Below the pieces are notes generated by a model. That model did not search any database and was not told the origin of the DNA. It saw nothing but the letters and a program-made list of their open reading frames with translations. This document shows positions 7,910 through 15,619 of a stretch of 17,536 nt of DNA, piece by piece. Positions within the stretch are counted from its first letter, which is position 1. Every line of letters starts with the position of its first letter. Made by a program: the position numbers and the translations under genes. Origin of the DNA: an uncultured Clostridia bacterium (GTDB lineage Bacteria; Bacillota; Clostridia; Christensenellales; UBA1242); assembly GCA_944384475.1 (NCBI GenBank), contig CALWTN010000059.1, forward strand, positions 1 through 17,536, written 5' to 3'.

Positions 7910-8458
7910 CTATTTCTTGCCTTTACCTGCGGCTTTTCCGACTTTTCTGATTACGACCTCATCGCTGTATCTAACGCCATAACCATGGTATGGCTCAACA
8001 GGTCTAAGATCACGTAAATTTGATGCAAATTGTCCAACTCTTTGCTTGTCAATTCCTGAAATTTTAATTTCTGTAACTGATGGGCAAACTACATTAAGAT
8101 CAGCTGGGATTTCAACTTCGATTGGATGTGAATAGCCAAGGTTTAAAACAATTTTTTTGCCGTTAACCTGTGCTTTGTAACCAACGCCGTTGATGAGAAC
8201 TGTCTTCTCAAAGCCTTCACTAACACCCTTAACCATGTTTGCAACAAGCGCTCTGTAAAGCCCTTGTTTTGCGTCTGTTTCTTGTTCTGCATCATTCTTT
8301 ACGAATAAAATTTGATTATTTTCAATTTTTGGAGTAACAACTTTATCAATCTTTTGTGTTAAAGTGCCTTTACTTCCAGAAACTGAGATAACTCCGTCAG
8401 CAAATGTTACCGTAACGCCTTGTGGGATTAAAATGTGTTTATTACCAATTCTTGACAT
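7910..8458 (-). CDS. rplF: 50S ribosomal protein L6
   Basis: Large-subunit protein near the factor-binding site, 182 residues (usual 175-180). It begins [17 protein letters not shown] and has the two repeated alpha/beta domains of the family; the end carries the signature region [18 protein letters not shown] followed by [15 protein letters not shown] and a basic GKAAGKGKK tail. An upstream in-frame start at 8503 exists but would overlap rpsH by 35 bases. The ATG at 8456-8458 is chosen because of its AAGGAGGAAG site and agreement with the family. Confidence 0.97.
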   Translation of the reverse strand: MSRIGNKHILIPQGVTVTFADGVISVSGSKGTLTQKIDKVVTPKIENNQILFVKNDAEQETDAKQGLYRALVANMVKGVSEGFEKTVLINGVGYKAQVNGKKIVLNLGYSHPIEVEIPADLNVVCPSVTEIKISGIDKQRVGQFASNLRDLRPVEPYHGYGVRYSDEVVIRKVGKAAGKGKK

Positions 8459-8468
8459 TTCTTCCTCC

Positions 8469-8870
8469 TTACCAAACAAATGCCAGCACTTCGCCACCAA
8501 CATTGAGTTTTCTTGCCTCTTTGTCGGTTACGATGCCTTTATTTGTTGAGATTATTGCAATTCCAAGACCGCTGATAACATACGGAATTTTGTCAGCCTG
8601 AGCATAAACTCTAAGCCCTGGTTTTGAAATTCTTTTCAAACCTTGAATAACGCTTACACCTTCGTCATCATATTTCAAAGAAATGATGATTTCGTTGTAT
8701 TTGCCGTTTGATTTGATTTCAAAGCCATTGATATAGCCTTCTTCAAGGAGAATTCTTGCTATTTCTGTTTTTTCTTTTGACGCAGGAACAACAACATCAG
8801 CATGCTTAACTTTGAGAGCATTCCTGATTCTTGTGAGCATATCTGCGATTGAATCTGTGGTTAATAACAT
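8469..8870 (-). CDS. rpsH: 30S ribosomal protein S8
   Basis: Primary 16S rRNA-binding protein of the central domain; 133 residues (usual 130-132). Begins [20 protein letters not shown] and ends with the hallmark [19 protein letters not shown], then GGEVLAFVW. An in-frame GTG at 8888 would add six residues and overlap rpsN; the ATG at 8868-8870 has GGAGGAG and fits the family start. In E. coli S8 is the translational repressor of the spc operon at the rplE site. No such structure was recognised here. Confidence 0.98.
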   Translation of the reverse strand: MLLTTDSIADMLTRIRNALKVKHADVVVPASKEKTEIARILLEEGYINGFEIKSNGKYNEIIISLKYDDEGVSVIQGLKRISKPGLRVYAQADKIPYVISGLGIAIISTNKGIVTDKEARKLNVGGEVLAFVW

Positions 8871-8881
8871 CTTTCTCCTCC

Positions 8882-9067
8882 TTACCAACTAGCCTTTTTA
8901 ACGCCAGGGATTTCGCCTTTGTTTGCAAGTTCTCTAAAACAAACTCTGCAAATGCCATATTTTTTCAAAACGGCATGAGGTCTGCCACACAAACTGCAAC
9001 GAGTGTATTCTCTGGTTTTATATTTTTGTGGTCTTTGTTGTTTTTGAATAAGTGCTTTCTTTGCCAT
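8882..9067 (-). CDS. rpsN: 30S ribosomal protein S14 type Z (zinc-binding)
   Basis: Head protein of the small subunit, short zinc-ribbon form of 61 residues (the zinc-free form is about 89-101). Cys24, Cys27, Cys40 and Cys43 form the zinc knuckle within [20 protein letters not shown]; the end [19 protein letters not shown] is the typical signature. The ATG at 9065-9067 follows AAGGGGTGA. Located between rplE and rpsH as in most Bacillota. Confidence 0.98.
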   Translation of the reverse strand: MAKKALIQKQQRPQKYKTREYTRCSLCGRPHAVLKKYGICRVCFRELANKGEIPGVKKASW

Positions 9068-9077
9068 ATTTCACCCC

Positions 9078-9632
9078 TTATTTGCTGAAAGGCATTCCAA
9101 GTGCCTTTAACAATGCCTTACCCTCTGCGTTTGTTTTTGCAGTAGTTACAAAGCAAATATCAAATCCTCTTACTTTCTCAATTTTATCATAAGAAATTTC
9201 TGGGAAAATAAGTTGTTCTTTAATGCCAAGAGAGTAGTTCCCTCTTCCATCAAATGCTTTGTCAGGCACGCCATGGAAGTCTCTCACTCTTGGAAGAGCG
9301 ATTGAAATAAGTCTGTCAAAGAATTCATACATCTTCTCGCCTCTAAGAGTAACTTTTGCACCAATTTTTTGGCCTTCTCTGAGTGAAAAGTTTGAAATTG
9401 ATTTTTTAGCAACTGTTGCCACAGGTTTTTGTCCAGTGATTACAGCAAGTTCTTCAAGTGCGATATTAAAACTTTTGGAATTGCTTTTTACATCGCCAAG
9501 CCCAGCATTTACAATAATCTTAACGAGTTTTGGAACTTCATTAACATTTTTGTAGCCAAACTCAGCAGTGAGCGCTGGAACAACCTCTTCTCTATAAAGT
9601 TTAACCATTCTATTTTGTTCTTTCTTTGCCAT
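9078..9632 (-). CDS. rplE: 50S ribosomal protein L5
   Basis: 5S rRNA-binding protein of the central protuberance that contacts the P-site tRNA and S13; 184 residues (usual 179-180). Conserved segments: [20 protein letters not shown], then [40 protein letters not shown], and [21 protein letters not shown] seven-residue N-terminal MAKKEQN extends slightly past the family start. The ATG at 9630-9632 has an AGAGAGG site, weaker than those of neighbouring genes. It is 12 bp from rplX. Confidence 0.98.
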   Translation of the reverse strand: MAKKEQNRMVKLYREEVVPALTAEFGYKNVNEVPKLVKIIVNAGLGDVKSNSKSFNIALEELAVITGQKPVATVAKKSISNFSLREGQKIGAKVTLRGEKMYEFFDRLISIALPRVRDFHGVPDKAFDGRGNYSLGIKEQLIFPEISYDKIEKVRGFDICFVTTAKTNAEGKALLKALGMPFSK

Positions 9633-9644
9633 AGCAAACCTCTC

Positions 9645-10133
9645 TTACTTGCCTTGCTCTGTTGTTTTCGACTTTTTAGGTGCAGATTTAACTGCTTTTT
9701 CTTGTGTTGCCTCAGTTTCAACTTTGGCATCATTTTTTTGAATTTTTTCAGCATTTTCAGCTTTTTTTGCTGTTTTTTCTGCTTTTTTAGCCTCTTTTTT
9801 AACAGTTTTTACGTGTTCTTTATCAAGGCTGGCTCCACACTTTTTGCAGATGCGAACTTTTTTGCCGTCAACTTCTTTATGACTTACTCTGGTTGCCTTG
9901 CCACAATTTGGGCAAACCACCATAGCGTTTGATGCATCGATTGGAGCAACTTTTTTGATAATGCCGCCTTTATCTTGTTGTGATCTTGGTTTTTTGTGTT
10001 TAGTTACTACATTGACATTTTCAATAGTCACTTTGCCAGTTTTTGGGCTGGTTTCCATAACTTTGCCTTGCTTGCCTTTGTCTTTTCCAGCAATAACTAA
10101 AACATTGTCACCCTTTTTAATGTTCATTTTCAT
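9645..10133 (-). CDS. rplX: 50S ribosomal protein L24 with zinc-ribbon and charged tail
   Basis: Assembly-initiating large-subunit protein with an N-terminal KOW domain (NIKKGDNVLVIAGKDKGKQG at about 4-22). At 162 residues it is much longer than the usual 100-110. Two differences stand out. First, the C-terminal part of the core has Cys74, Cys77, Cys96 and Cys99 (CPNCG and CKKCG), a probable zinc ribbon where B. subtilis L24 has none. Second, residues from about 104 on form a low-complexity Lys/Ala/Glu-rich tail of nearly 60 residues, likely disordered or helical. ATG at 10131-10133 with AAAGGAG, 11 bp after rplN. A second Met at position 3 is an alternative start. Confidence 0.96.
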   Translation of the reverse strand: MKMNIKKGDNVLVIAGKDKGKQGKVMETSPKTGKVTIENVNVVTKHKKPRSQQDKGGIIKKVAPIDASNAMVVCPNCGKATRVSHKEVDGKKVRICKKCGASLDKEHVKTVKKEAKKAEKTAKKAENAEKIQKNDAKVETEATQEKAVKSAPKKSKTTEQGK

Positions 10134-10144
10134 GACTTTCTCCT

Positions 10145-10513
10145 TTAAATAACCTCAGGAGCAAGGGAGATAATTTTCATATAACCCTTATCACGAAGTT
10201 CTCTTGCGATAGGCCCGAAAACACGTGTTCCTTTTGGTTGTTTTTGATTGTCGATGATGACTGCGGCATTGTCATCAAATTTAATATGAGAGCCATCTGG
10301 TCTGCGAAGACCCTTTGAGGAGCGCACAATAACTGCTTTTACAACGTCTCCTTTCTTAACAGAGCCACCTGGGATAGCTTTCTTTACAGATGCAACGATA
10401 ATGTCACCAATATTGCCACTTCTTCTGAAAGAGCCACCAAGCACTCTAATACACATGATTTCCTTAGCGCCGGTGTTGTCGGCAACTTTTAATCTTGTTT
10501 GAGGTTGAATCAT
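10145..10513 (-). CDS. rplN: 50S ribosomal protein L14
   Basis: Five-stranded beta-barrel protein that forms a bridge to 16S rRNA; 122 residues, the exact family length. Starts [20 protein letters not shown], contains [20 protein letters not shown] and ends [19 protein letters not shown], all signature segments. The ATG at 10511-10513 has AGGAGGG. It lies 9 bp after rpsQ and 11 bp before rplX. Confidence 0.98.
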   Translation of the reverse strand: MIQPQTRLKVADNTGAKEIMCIRVLGGSFRRSGNIGDIIVASVKKAIPGGSVKKGDVVKAVIVRSSKGLRRPDGSHIKFDDNAAVIIDNQKQPKGTRVFGPIARELRDKGYMKIISLAPEVI

Positions 10514-10522
10514 ATTGCCCTC

Positions 10523-10783
10523 CTACTTAGCTTTCTCGATGATTTTAACGAGACGGTAGTATTTATCCTTTGAAAGAGGTCTGGTTTCCATGATTAACAC
10601 GGTGTCACCAATGCCACACTCGTTCTTTTCATCGTGAACTTTGAATTTTTTTGTTTTATGAACGACTTTTTTGTAAATTGGATGGTTAACTCTTGAAGTT
10701 ACTGAAACAACAATGGTTTTATCCATTTTTCCAGCACTTACAACTTGACCAATTCTTGTAAGTCTTGAATTTCTATTTTCCAT
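10523..10783 (-). CDS. rpsQ: 30S ribosomal protein S17
   Basis: OB-fold 16S rRNA-binding protein, 86 residues (usual 83-88). Reads [20 protein letters not shown], then [20 protein letters not shown], and ends with the [15 protein letters not shown] segment. Its reading frame stays open upstream to 10897, but the ATG at 10781-10783 has a GGAGG five bases away lying inside the end of rpmC. It overlaps rpmC by 11 bp, so the two are probably translationally coupled. Confidence 0.97.
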   Translation of the reverse strand: MENRNSRLTRIGQVVSAGKMDKTIVVSVTSRVNHPIYKKVVHKTKKFKVHDEKNECGIGDTVLIMETRPLSKDKYYRLVKIIEKAK

Positions 10784-10991
10784 CGTTTCCTCCATTTGCG
10801 CCAGCCAATTCTTTTTCTCTAATAACTGTTTTGACTCTTGCGATTTCTCTCTTAACATTTCTGATTTGAACAGGATTTGCAAGATTTCTTGAAGCATTTG
10901 AGAAACGAAGATTGAATAGTTCCATGTTTAACTCTTTTAATCTTGCATTAAGTTCAGATTGAGTTAAAGTTTTGATTTCACTAATTTTCAT
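10773..10991 (-). CDS. rpmC: 50S ribosomal protein L29
   Basis: Two-helix protein at the polypeptide tunnel exit, near the docking site for trigger factor and SRP; 72 residues (usual 62-70). Starts [20 protein letters not shown], with [20 protein letters not shown] in the middle. The Gly/Asn-rich end (GANGGNDGK) is specific to this organism and encodes the rpsQ ribosome binding site. A longer in-frame start at 11015 lies deeper in rplP; the ATG at 10989-10991 behind GGTGAG fits the family. It overlaps rplP by 11 bp. Confidence 0.97.
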   Translation of the reverse strand: MKISEIKTLTQSELNARLKELNMELFNLRFSNASRNLANPVQIRNVKREIARVKTVIREKELAGANGGNDGK

Positions 10992-11424
10992 CTTTCTCAC
11001 CACCTTCTGCTGCAACGGTTTCCTTCTTTACAAACTTGGTTTTGCAAGGAAGTTTGTGTCCAGCAAGTCTGATTGCTTCACGTGCGAGTTCTTCTGAAAC
11101 ACCTTCGATTTCGAAAAGAATTCTGCCAGGTTTAACAACTGCAACCCAAAATTCTGGTGCGCCTTTTCCTGAACCCATACGTGTTCCAAGAGGCTTTTTA
11201 GAAACAGGTTTGTCTGGGAAAATCTTAATCCAAACCTTACCACCACGCTTGATATGACGAGTCATAGCAATTCTGGCTGCTTCAATTTGGTTTGATTTAA
11301 TCCAGCATGGCTCTAAAGCCATAAGTCCGTATTGTCCGTAAGCAACAGTGTTACCTCTTGTTGCCTTGCCTGTCATTCTGCCTCTGAAAACTTTTCTTCT
11401 TTTAACTCTCTTTGGCATTAACAT
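10981..11424 (-). CDS. rplP: 50S ribosomal protein L16
   Basis: Late-assembly 50S protein that helps position A-site tRNA; 147 residues (usual 135-145, the extra being a Glu/Lys-rich tail). Starts [20 protein letters not shown], with [20 protein letters not shown] and [20 protein letters not shown] in the middle, all hallmarks. The ATG at 11422-11424 shares one base with the rpsC stop (TAATG) and has a GGAGG inside the end of rpsC. The third codon is also ATG and could serve as start. Confidence 0.98.
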   Translation of the reverse strand: MLMPKRVKRRKVFRGRMTGKATRGNTVAYGQYGLMALEPCWIKSNQIEAARIAMTRHIKRGGKVWIKIFPDKPVSKKPLGTRMGSGKGAPEFWVAVVKPGRILFEIEGVSEELAREAIRLAGHKLPCKTKFVKKETVAAEGGEKDEN

Positions 11425-12092
11425 TATTCTTGTCCTCCTTTTTCAGACGACTTTGTAGGAAGAATGTCTCCCCTATAAATCCAGCACTTTATGCCAAGCT
11501 TGCCATAGTTTGTGTAAGCAGCGGCTGTGCCGTAGTCAATATCAGCCCTGAGAGTGTGAAGCGGAAGAGTGCCTTCCATGTAATGCTCTGAGCGATGAAG
11601 TGTGTTTGCGCCGTCAATAACGCCGCCAACTTGAACTTTACAGCCCTTTGCACCTGCTTTCATAACCCTTTGAAGAGCCATTTTAAGCGCTCTTCTCCAT
11701 TGAACACGTTTTTCAAGTTGAGAAGCGATGCTCTCAGCCACCAAAACTGCGTCAAGATCTGGTTTTTTAACCTCTTTTACGTTCAAAATGAGCGATTTTA
11801 CAGGTCTGATAATCTTAGAAATTTCTTTTTTAATATTTTCAATGCCAGCACCCTTTGCGCCAATGATCATGCCAGGTTTAGCAGTGAAAATGTTGATTAC
11901 AAGTTTGTTTTGTGTTCTTTCAATAGTAACCTTTGAAATTCCACATGCATTGTATTTTGATTTAATGTGCTTTTTAACTTTTTGGTCTTCCAAAAGATTT
12001 GGAGCAAAATCTTGTTTCTTTGCATACCAAGTTGAGTTCCACTCTTTGTTTACACCAAGTCTGAATCCAATTGGATTAACTTTCTGTCCCAT
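11424..12092 (-). CDS. rpsC: 30S ribosomal protein S3
   Basis: Small-subunit protein at the mRNA entry site; 222 residues (usual 215-235). Starts [20 protein letters not shown]. The KH domain (about 38-105) has its GAKG loop at 78-81 within [20 protein letters not shown]. The C-terminal domain shows [20 protein letters not shown] and ends around [20 protein letters not shown] at 12090-12092 with GGAGGG; its last base is shared with the rplP start. Confidence 0.98.
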   Translation of the reverse strand: MGQKVNPIGFRLGVNKEWNSTWYAKKQDFAPNLLEDQKVKKHIKSKYNACGISKVTIERTQNKLVINIFTAKPGMIIGAKGAGIENIKKEISKIIRPVKSLILNVKEVKKPDLDAVLVAESIASQLEKRVQWRRALKMALQRVMKAGAKGCKVQVGGVIDGANTLHRSEHYMEGTLPLHTLRADIDYGTAAAYTNYGKLGIKCWIYRGDILPTKSSEKGGQE

Positions 12093-12101
12093 TTTGCCCT
12101 C

Positions 12102-12488
12102 CTATCTTTTTTCATCAAGCACAACTGTGATGTGCGATGTCCTTTTCAAAATTCTGTCAGCCGAGCCTTTGCCTCTTTGTCTTATTCTTTTAAGAATAGG
12201 GCCAGCGCAAACGTAAGCCTCTGCAACAAAAAGGTTGTCAGCAAGCATGCCTTTGTTGTTTTCAGCGTTGGCAACTGCACTGTTAAGCACTTTCAAAGAT
12301 GCCTCTGCTGCTGCATTTGGCATATTTGCTAAAATAGCGGCTGCTTCTTTAACATTTTTGCCTCTTACAAGGTCAAGCACAATTCTAACCTTTGATGGGC
12401 TCATTCTAATGTATCTTGCGATTGCAAAAGGACGAGTATCCTTTTCCTTAGCCCTTTTTTCTGCTTTTTGTCTAATTCTTGTAGCCAT
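12102..12488 (-). CDS. rplV: 50S ribosomal protein L22
   Basis: Tunnel-lining protein with a long beta-hairpin reaching the nascent-chain constriction. 128 residues, about 15 longer than in Bacillus because of a basic N-terminus ([20 protein letters not shown]) before the conserved [20 protein letters not shown]. Hairpin region: [20 protein letters not shown]; end: [14 protein letters not shown]. The ATG at 12486-12488 follows AGGTGAGGTG. No ATG exists at the usual family start, so the extension appears real. Confidence 0.97.
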   Translation of the reverse strand: MATRIRQKAEKRAKEKDTRPFAIARYIRMSPSKVRIVLDLVRGKNVKEAAAILANMPNAAAEASLKVLNSAVANAENNKGMLADNLFVAEAYVCAGPILKRIRQRGKGSADRILKRTSHITVVLDEKR

Positions 12489-12501
12489 TTTTCACCTCAC
12501 C

Positions 12502-12786
12502 TTACTTCTTGCCAGCGCCTTTGGCTGCTTTTTTTGCAGCGTGGCCTTTATAAGTTCTTGTTGGAGAAAATTCGCCAAGTTTATGCCCAACCATATCAGC
12601 CGTGCAGTAAACTGGAATGTGTTTTTTGCCATTGTGAACAGCAAAAGTAAAGCCTACAAACTCTGGATAGATTGTTGAAGAACGAGACCAAGTTTTGATA
12701 GGTTTCTTTACGCCGCTCTCTTGCATCTCTTTAACTTTTTTAACAAGAGATGGATGCACATAAGGTTTTTTAATTTCTTTCTGCAT
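12502..12786 (-). CDS. rpsS: 30S ribosomal protein S19
   Basis: Head protein that pairs with S13 and contacts the A-site region of 16S rRNA; 94 residues (usual 91-94). Signature blocks: [20 protein letters not shown], then [20 protein letters not shown], and [14 protein letters not shown] at the end. The N-terminal Lys-rich [20 protein letters not shown] is family-typical. ATG at 12784-12786 behind TAGGAG. Confidence 0.98.
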   Translation of the reverse strand: MQKEIKKPYVHPSLVKKVKEMQESGVKKPIKTWSRSSTIYPEFVGFTFAVHNGKKHIPVYCTADMVGHKLGEFSPTRTYKGHAAKKAAKGAGKK

Positions 12787-12797
12787 AGTTATTTCTC

Positions 12798-13625
12798 CTA
12801 ATTAACTCTCTTAACCATCAAGCGATCAGATGCTTTCTTATGCTTTCTGGTTTTAAGACCAAGTGCAGGTTTGCCCCATGGAGTCATAGGTGACGCCATG
12901 CCGACTGGGCTCTTTCCTTCACCACCACCATGTGGGTGGTCGTTAGGGTTCATTACAACACCACGAACGGTTGGTCTAACGCCCATGTGACGTTTTCTGC
13001 CAGCCTTGCCGAGTGAAACAAGTTCATGATCAAGGTTGCCAACTGTTCCGATGGTTGCACGGCATGAAAGCAAAACTTTTCTCATTTCGCCGCTTGGCAG
13101 TCTGAGAGTCGCATATTTGCCTTCTTTTGCCATAAGTTGAATTGCGCTGCCTGCGCTTCTTCCAAGTTGAGCGCCCTTCTTAGGTTGAAGTTCGATGTTG
13201 TGAATAACCGAACCAACTGGGATTGATGAAATTGGAAGAGCGTTTCCAACTTTGATTTCAACGTTTTCGCCACTCATAACACTGTCGCCAACTTTAAGTC
13301 CAAGCGGAGCGATGATGTATCTCTTCTCTCCGTCTGCATAAGAGAGCAATGCGATATGTGCGGTTCTGTTTGGATCGTATTCAATTCCAACCACTTTTGC
13401 AGGAATGTTGTCCTTGTTGCGTTTGAAATCGATGATACGATATTTTTGTCTGTTTCCACCGCCTTGATGACGAACGGTGATTCTGCCCTGAGCATTTCTT
13501 CCAGCGTGTTTTTTCTTAACAGCAAGGAGAGATTTTTCAGGCGTTTTCTTTGTAACTTCGTCAAACACGAGTGAAGAATAAAATCTTCTGCCGGCTGACG
13601 TTGGTTTTGATTTCTTAATAGCCAT
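12798..13625 (-). CDS. rplB: 50S ribosomal protein L2
   Basis: One of the most conserved 50S proteins, next to the peptidyl-transferase centre and needed for subunit association; 275 residues (usual 273-279). The N-terminus ([20 protein letters not shown]), the OB and SH3-like domains, and the block [18 protein letters not shown] at 223-240 with His230 and His232 are all present; that His cluster includes the residue linked to 50S activity in E. coli. ATG at 13623-13625 behind AAAGGAGG. Confidence 0.99.
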   Translation of the reverse strand: MAIKKSKPTSAGRRFYSSLVFDEVTKKTPEKSLLAVKKKHAGRNAQGRITVRHQGGGNRQKYRIIDFKRNKDNIPAKVVGIEYDPNRTAHIALLSYADGEKRYIIAPLGLKVGDSVMSGENVEIKVGNALPISSIPVGSVIHNIELQPKKGAQLGRSAGSAIQLMAKEGKYATLRLPSGEMRKVLLSCRATIGTVGNLDHELVSLGKAGRKRHMGVRPTVRGVVMNPNDHPHGGGEGKSPVGMASPMTPWGKPALGLKTRKHKKASDRLMVKRVN

Positions 13626-13641
13626 GTTTTCCTCCTTTTAA

Positions 13642-13944
13642 TTAAGACAAGCTTTCGAAGAATGCAATAGGTTTTGATTTTTCAGTCAAAGTTACGATTG
13701 CTTTTTTGTAATCGCTGGTTTTGCCTACTGTTCTTCCACTTTTTGTGTTTTGAGTTTTTTGATGTCCTTTGACAATCATTGTGTTAACTTTTTCTACTTC
13801 CACTCCAAAAATGCTTTCAACCGCTTTTTTAATTTCGGTTTTGGTTGCCCTTTTGTCAACCACAAATGAATACACTTTCGCTTGTATCCCAGCATAACTT
13901 TTTTCTGTTAAGAGTGGTTTTTTGATGATTTGATATGCTTCCAT
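13642..13944 (-). CDS. rplW: 50S ribosomal protein L23
   Basis: Tunnel-exit protein that docks trigger factor and SRP; 100 residues (usual 93-100). Starts MEAYQIIKKPLLTEKSYAGI, continues YSFVVDKRATKTEIKKAVES and FGVEVEKVNTMIVKGHQK, the classic pattern. An in-frame TTG at 13986 is a possible longer start, but the ATG at 13942-13944 matches the family and overlaps the rplD stop by one base (TAATG). The nearest GGAGG is about 13 bases upstream, so reinitiation after rplD may contribute. Confidence 0.97.
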   Translation of the reverse strand: MEAYQIIKKPLLTEKSYAGIQAKVYSFVVDKRATKTEIKKAVESIFGVEVEKVNTMIVKGHQKTQNTKSGRTVGKTSDYKKAIVTLTEKSKPIAFFESLS

Positions 13945-14570
13945 TATTCTGCGTAAGCCTCCTCTATTGATTTGATTGAGTCGCAAGTGAGAAGAACATT
14001 TTTGTTTGCAACAATTTGATAGGTTGACAAAGTTGCAATATTCTCAGTTGAAAGAGACTTAATGTTTGCCGAAGCACGCAATGTGTTTTGAGAGTTTTGC
14101 TTTCCAACAACAAGTGTTTTGCCTGAAAGGCCAAATGCTTTAAGGAATGCGTTTGCGTCTTTGGTTTTGCCGCTTGCAATTTCAAAATCTTTAAGAACAA
14201 TAAGTTGTCCAAGTTCTAATTTTCTTGAAAGAGCTGTAAGCAGAGCAAGTCTCTTTGCAGTTTTATTCATTTTCTTAGAAAAATCTCTTGGTTTTGGTGC
14301 GAACACAACTCCGCCGCCAGTATATTCAGGAGATTTTGTAGAGCCGTGACGAGCACGACCTGTTTTCTTTTGTCTCCAAGGTTTTTTTGCATGACCTCTA
14401 ACTTCGCTTCTTGTGAGAGCGCTCTTATTCCCTTGTCTTTGGTTAGCTTCGTATGCCACCACTGCCTCGTGAATTAAAGGCTGGTTATAAGGGAGAGCAA
14501 AAAGTTCGTCATTAAGTTCAATTTCGCCAACAACCTTAGCCGACATGTCATAAACTTTAACTTTTGCCAT
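13944..14570 (-). CDS. rplD: 50S ribosomal protein L4
   Basis: Early-assembly 50S protein whose extended loop lines the exit tunnel; 208 residues (usual 200-210). The loop is recognisable as RSEVRGHAKKPWRQKKTGRA followed by RHGSTKSPEYTGGGVVFAPK (about 53-93). In E. coli L4 also represses the S10 operon through its leader; a leader with complex folding is present here upstream of rpsJ, but nothing shows that L4 is its ligand. ATG at 14568-14570 behind AAAGGAG. Confidence 0.98.
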   Translation of the reverse strand: MAKVKVYDMSAKVVGEIELNDELFALPYNQPLIHEAVVAYEANQRQGNKSALTRSEVRGHAKKPWRQKKTGRARHGSTKSPEYTGGGVVFAPKPRDFSKKMNKTAKRLALLTALSRKLELGQLIVLKDFEIASGKTKDANAFLKAFGLSGKTLVVGKQNSQNTLRASANIKSLSTENIATLSTYQIVANKNVLLTCDSIKSIEEAYAE

Positions 14571-14584
14571 TATTCTAAACTCCT

Positions 14585-15217
14585 TTATGCTTTAATTGCC
14601 TCACGAATGGTAACAACTGAGCCCTTAGGGCCAGGAACACATCCTTTGACAAGCAGAACGCCTCTTTCTGCATCGACTTTAACTATTTCAAGGTTTTGGA
14701 TTGTAACTCTTTCGCATCCATAGTGTCCCGGCATGTGTTTGTTTTTGAAAACTCTGGATGGTGTTGAGTTTGCACCCATTGAGCCAACTTCTCTGTGAAC
14801 AGGGCCTGTTCCGTGGCTCATTTTAAGGCGGTGGTTATTCCATCTTTGAATAACGCCAGTAAAACCTCTGCCTCTGGTTGTGCCGATAGCGTCAACCTTG
14901 TCGCCCTCAGCAAAGATTCCACAATCGATAACTTGTCCAACGCTGTAATCAGCGCAGTTATCAAATTTAAGTTCTCTCAAAATTCTGCAAGGCTCAACGC
15001 CTGCCTTTTTGAAAACTCCAAGTTTAGGTTTGTTAAGTCTGCTTTCCTTTTGTTTGCCATAAGCAACAACAACAGCCTCATAACCATCTTTATCCTTTGA
15101 CTTAACTTGAACGACACTGCAAGGGCCTGCTTCAATAACGGTTACAGGGATAACAGTTCCGTTAGAACTGAATACTTGTGTCATGCCAAGTTTTTTGCCT
15201 AGTATTGCTTTTTTCAC
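14585..15217 (-). CDS. rplC: 50S ribosomal protein L3
   Basis: 23S rRNA-binding protein near the peptidyl-transferase centre; 210 residues (usual 205-215). Starts with KKAILGKKLGMTQVFSSNGT and has the signature HREVGSMGANSTPSRVFKNK followed by MPGHYGCERVTIQNLEIV. The start codon is GTG (15215-15217), supported by a GGAGG at 15224-15228 six bases upstream, 11 bp after the rpsJ stop. There is no closer ATG. The residue methylated in E. coli L3 (Gln150) is Ala here. Confidence 0.98.
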   Translation of the reverse strand: MKKAILGKKLGMTQVFSSNGTVIPVTVIEAGPCSVVQVKSKDKDGYEAVVVAYGKQKESRLNKPKLGVFKKAGVEPCRILRELKFDNCADYSVGQVIDCGIFAEGDKVDAIGTTRGRGFTGVIQRWNNHRLKMSHGTGPVHREVGSMGANSTPSRVFKNKHMPGHYGCERVTIQNLEIVKVDAERGVLLVKGCVPGPKGSVVTIREAIKA

Positions 15218-15228
15218 GAAGTGCCTCC

Positions 15229-15537
15229 TTACAGTTTAATTTGGATGTCCACACCCGCTGGAAGGTCGAGCTTCATCATAGCGTCTACAACCTTAGTGGA
15301 TGGACTGATAATATCGATAAGTCTTTTGTGAGTCTTAGACTCAAATTGTTCACGGCTATCCTTGTGCTTATGTGGTGAACGGATAACTGTGACTACTTCC
15401 TTGTCAGTTGGAAGTGGAATTGGACCAGCAACTTTAGCGCCGTTTTTCTCAGCAGCAAGGATGATTCTTTTGCAAGCTTCATCAATGAGAGAGTGTTCAA
15501 ACGCTTTAAGTTTAATCCTGATTTTCTTTGTTGCCCT
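15229..15537 (-). CDS. rpsJ: 30S ribosomal protein S10; start codon reads AGG
   Basis: Small-subunit head protein, also the NusB partner in antitermination. The frame from 15534 to 15229 encodes an intact S10: [20 protein letters not shown], then [20 protein letters not shown], ending [13 protein letters not shown], 102 residues with the initiator, the exact family length. There is no ATG, GTG or TTG where the start should be: the codon at 15535-15537 is AGG. It sits eight bases after a GGAGG (15546-15550), and an in-frame TAG at 15550-15552 rules out an upstream start. Changing plus-strand C15536 to A would restore ATG. Either a sequence error, a mutation, or a non-canonical start; the gene call itself is secure. 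The only internal canonical starts (ATG pair near residues 87-88) are far too late. Confidence 0.93.
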   Translation of the reverse strand, partial: RATKKIRIKLKAFEHSLIDEACKRIILAAEKNGAKVAGPIPLPTDKEVVTVIRSPHKHKDSREQFESKTHKRLIDIISPSTKVVDAMMKLDLPAGVDIQIKL

Positions 15538-15619
15538 TTGTTTTTCCTCCTAGTTTTGACCTTACTGCCTCGCCCCACCTGTCATTTGAAACCCTCGAAC
15601 ACGCATCCGTGTGTTTCAT
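15512..15619 (-). other. Short leader ORF overlapping the rpsJ start (uncertain)
   Basis: An ATG at 15617-15619 opens a 35-codon frame that runs through the rpsJ ribosome binding site and ends at a TAA inside rpsJ, in a different frame. The predicted peptide begins MKHTDACSRVSNDRWGEAV. It has no ribosome binding site and sits in the stem-loop region of the leader, so it is more likely fortuitous; recorded because it spans the abnormal rpsJ start. Confidence 0.15.
15546..15550 (-). promoter_or_regulatory. Ribosome binding site of rpsJ
   Basis: Perfect GGAGG eight bases before the AGG codon that occupies the expected start position of S10. The spacing marks 15535-15537 as the intended initiation site, since later candidate codons (the non-standard ATC at KKIR) would lie 20 or more bases away. 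It overlaps the last base of an in-frame TAG. Confidence 0.85.

Noticed and set aside
8459..8503. Longer L6 start at 8503
   Set aside because: It would overlap rpsH by 35 bases, has no ribosome binding site advantage, and adds residues not seen in the family.
10784..10897. Longer S17 start at 10897
   Set aside because: The added 38 residues lie within rpmC; the ATG at 10783 has GGAGG at proper spacing and gives the family length.
13945..13986. Longer L23 start at 13986 (TTG)
   Set aside because: Fully inside rplD, not family-like, and the ATG at 13944 forms a TAATG overlap with rplD.
132..14349. Plus-strand open frames throughout the ribosomal operon
   Set aside because: All lie opposite conserved minus-strand genes, have no ribosome binding sites and give low-complexity, non-family peptides.
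15537..15550. Programmed -1 frameshifting as a way into the S10 frame
   Set aside because: The run after GGAGG has only five As before C, so the heptamer is G AAA AAC rather than the efficient A AAA AAC, and a stop lies just upstream in the S10 frame. A missing start codon is the simpler reading.
15393..15578. 61-codon GTG-start frame across the rpsJ start
   Set aside because: It is an alternative frame over the coding start of S10, with no ribosome binding site and no resemblance to a known protein.
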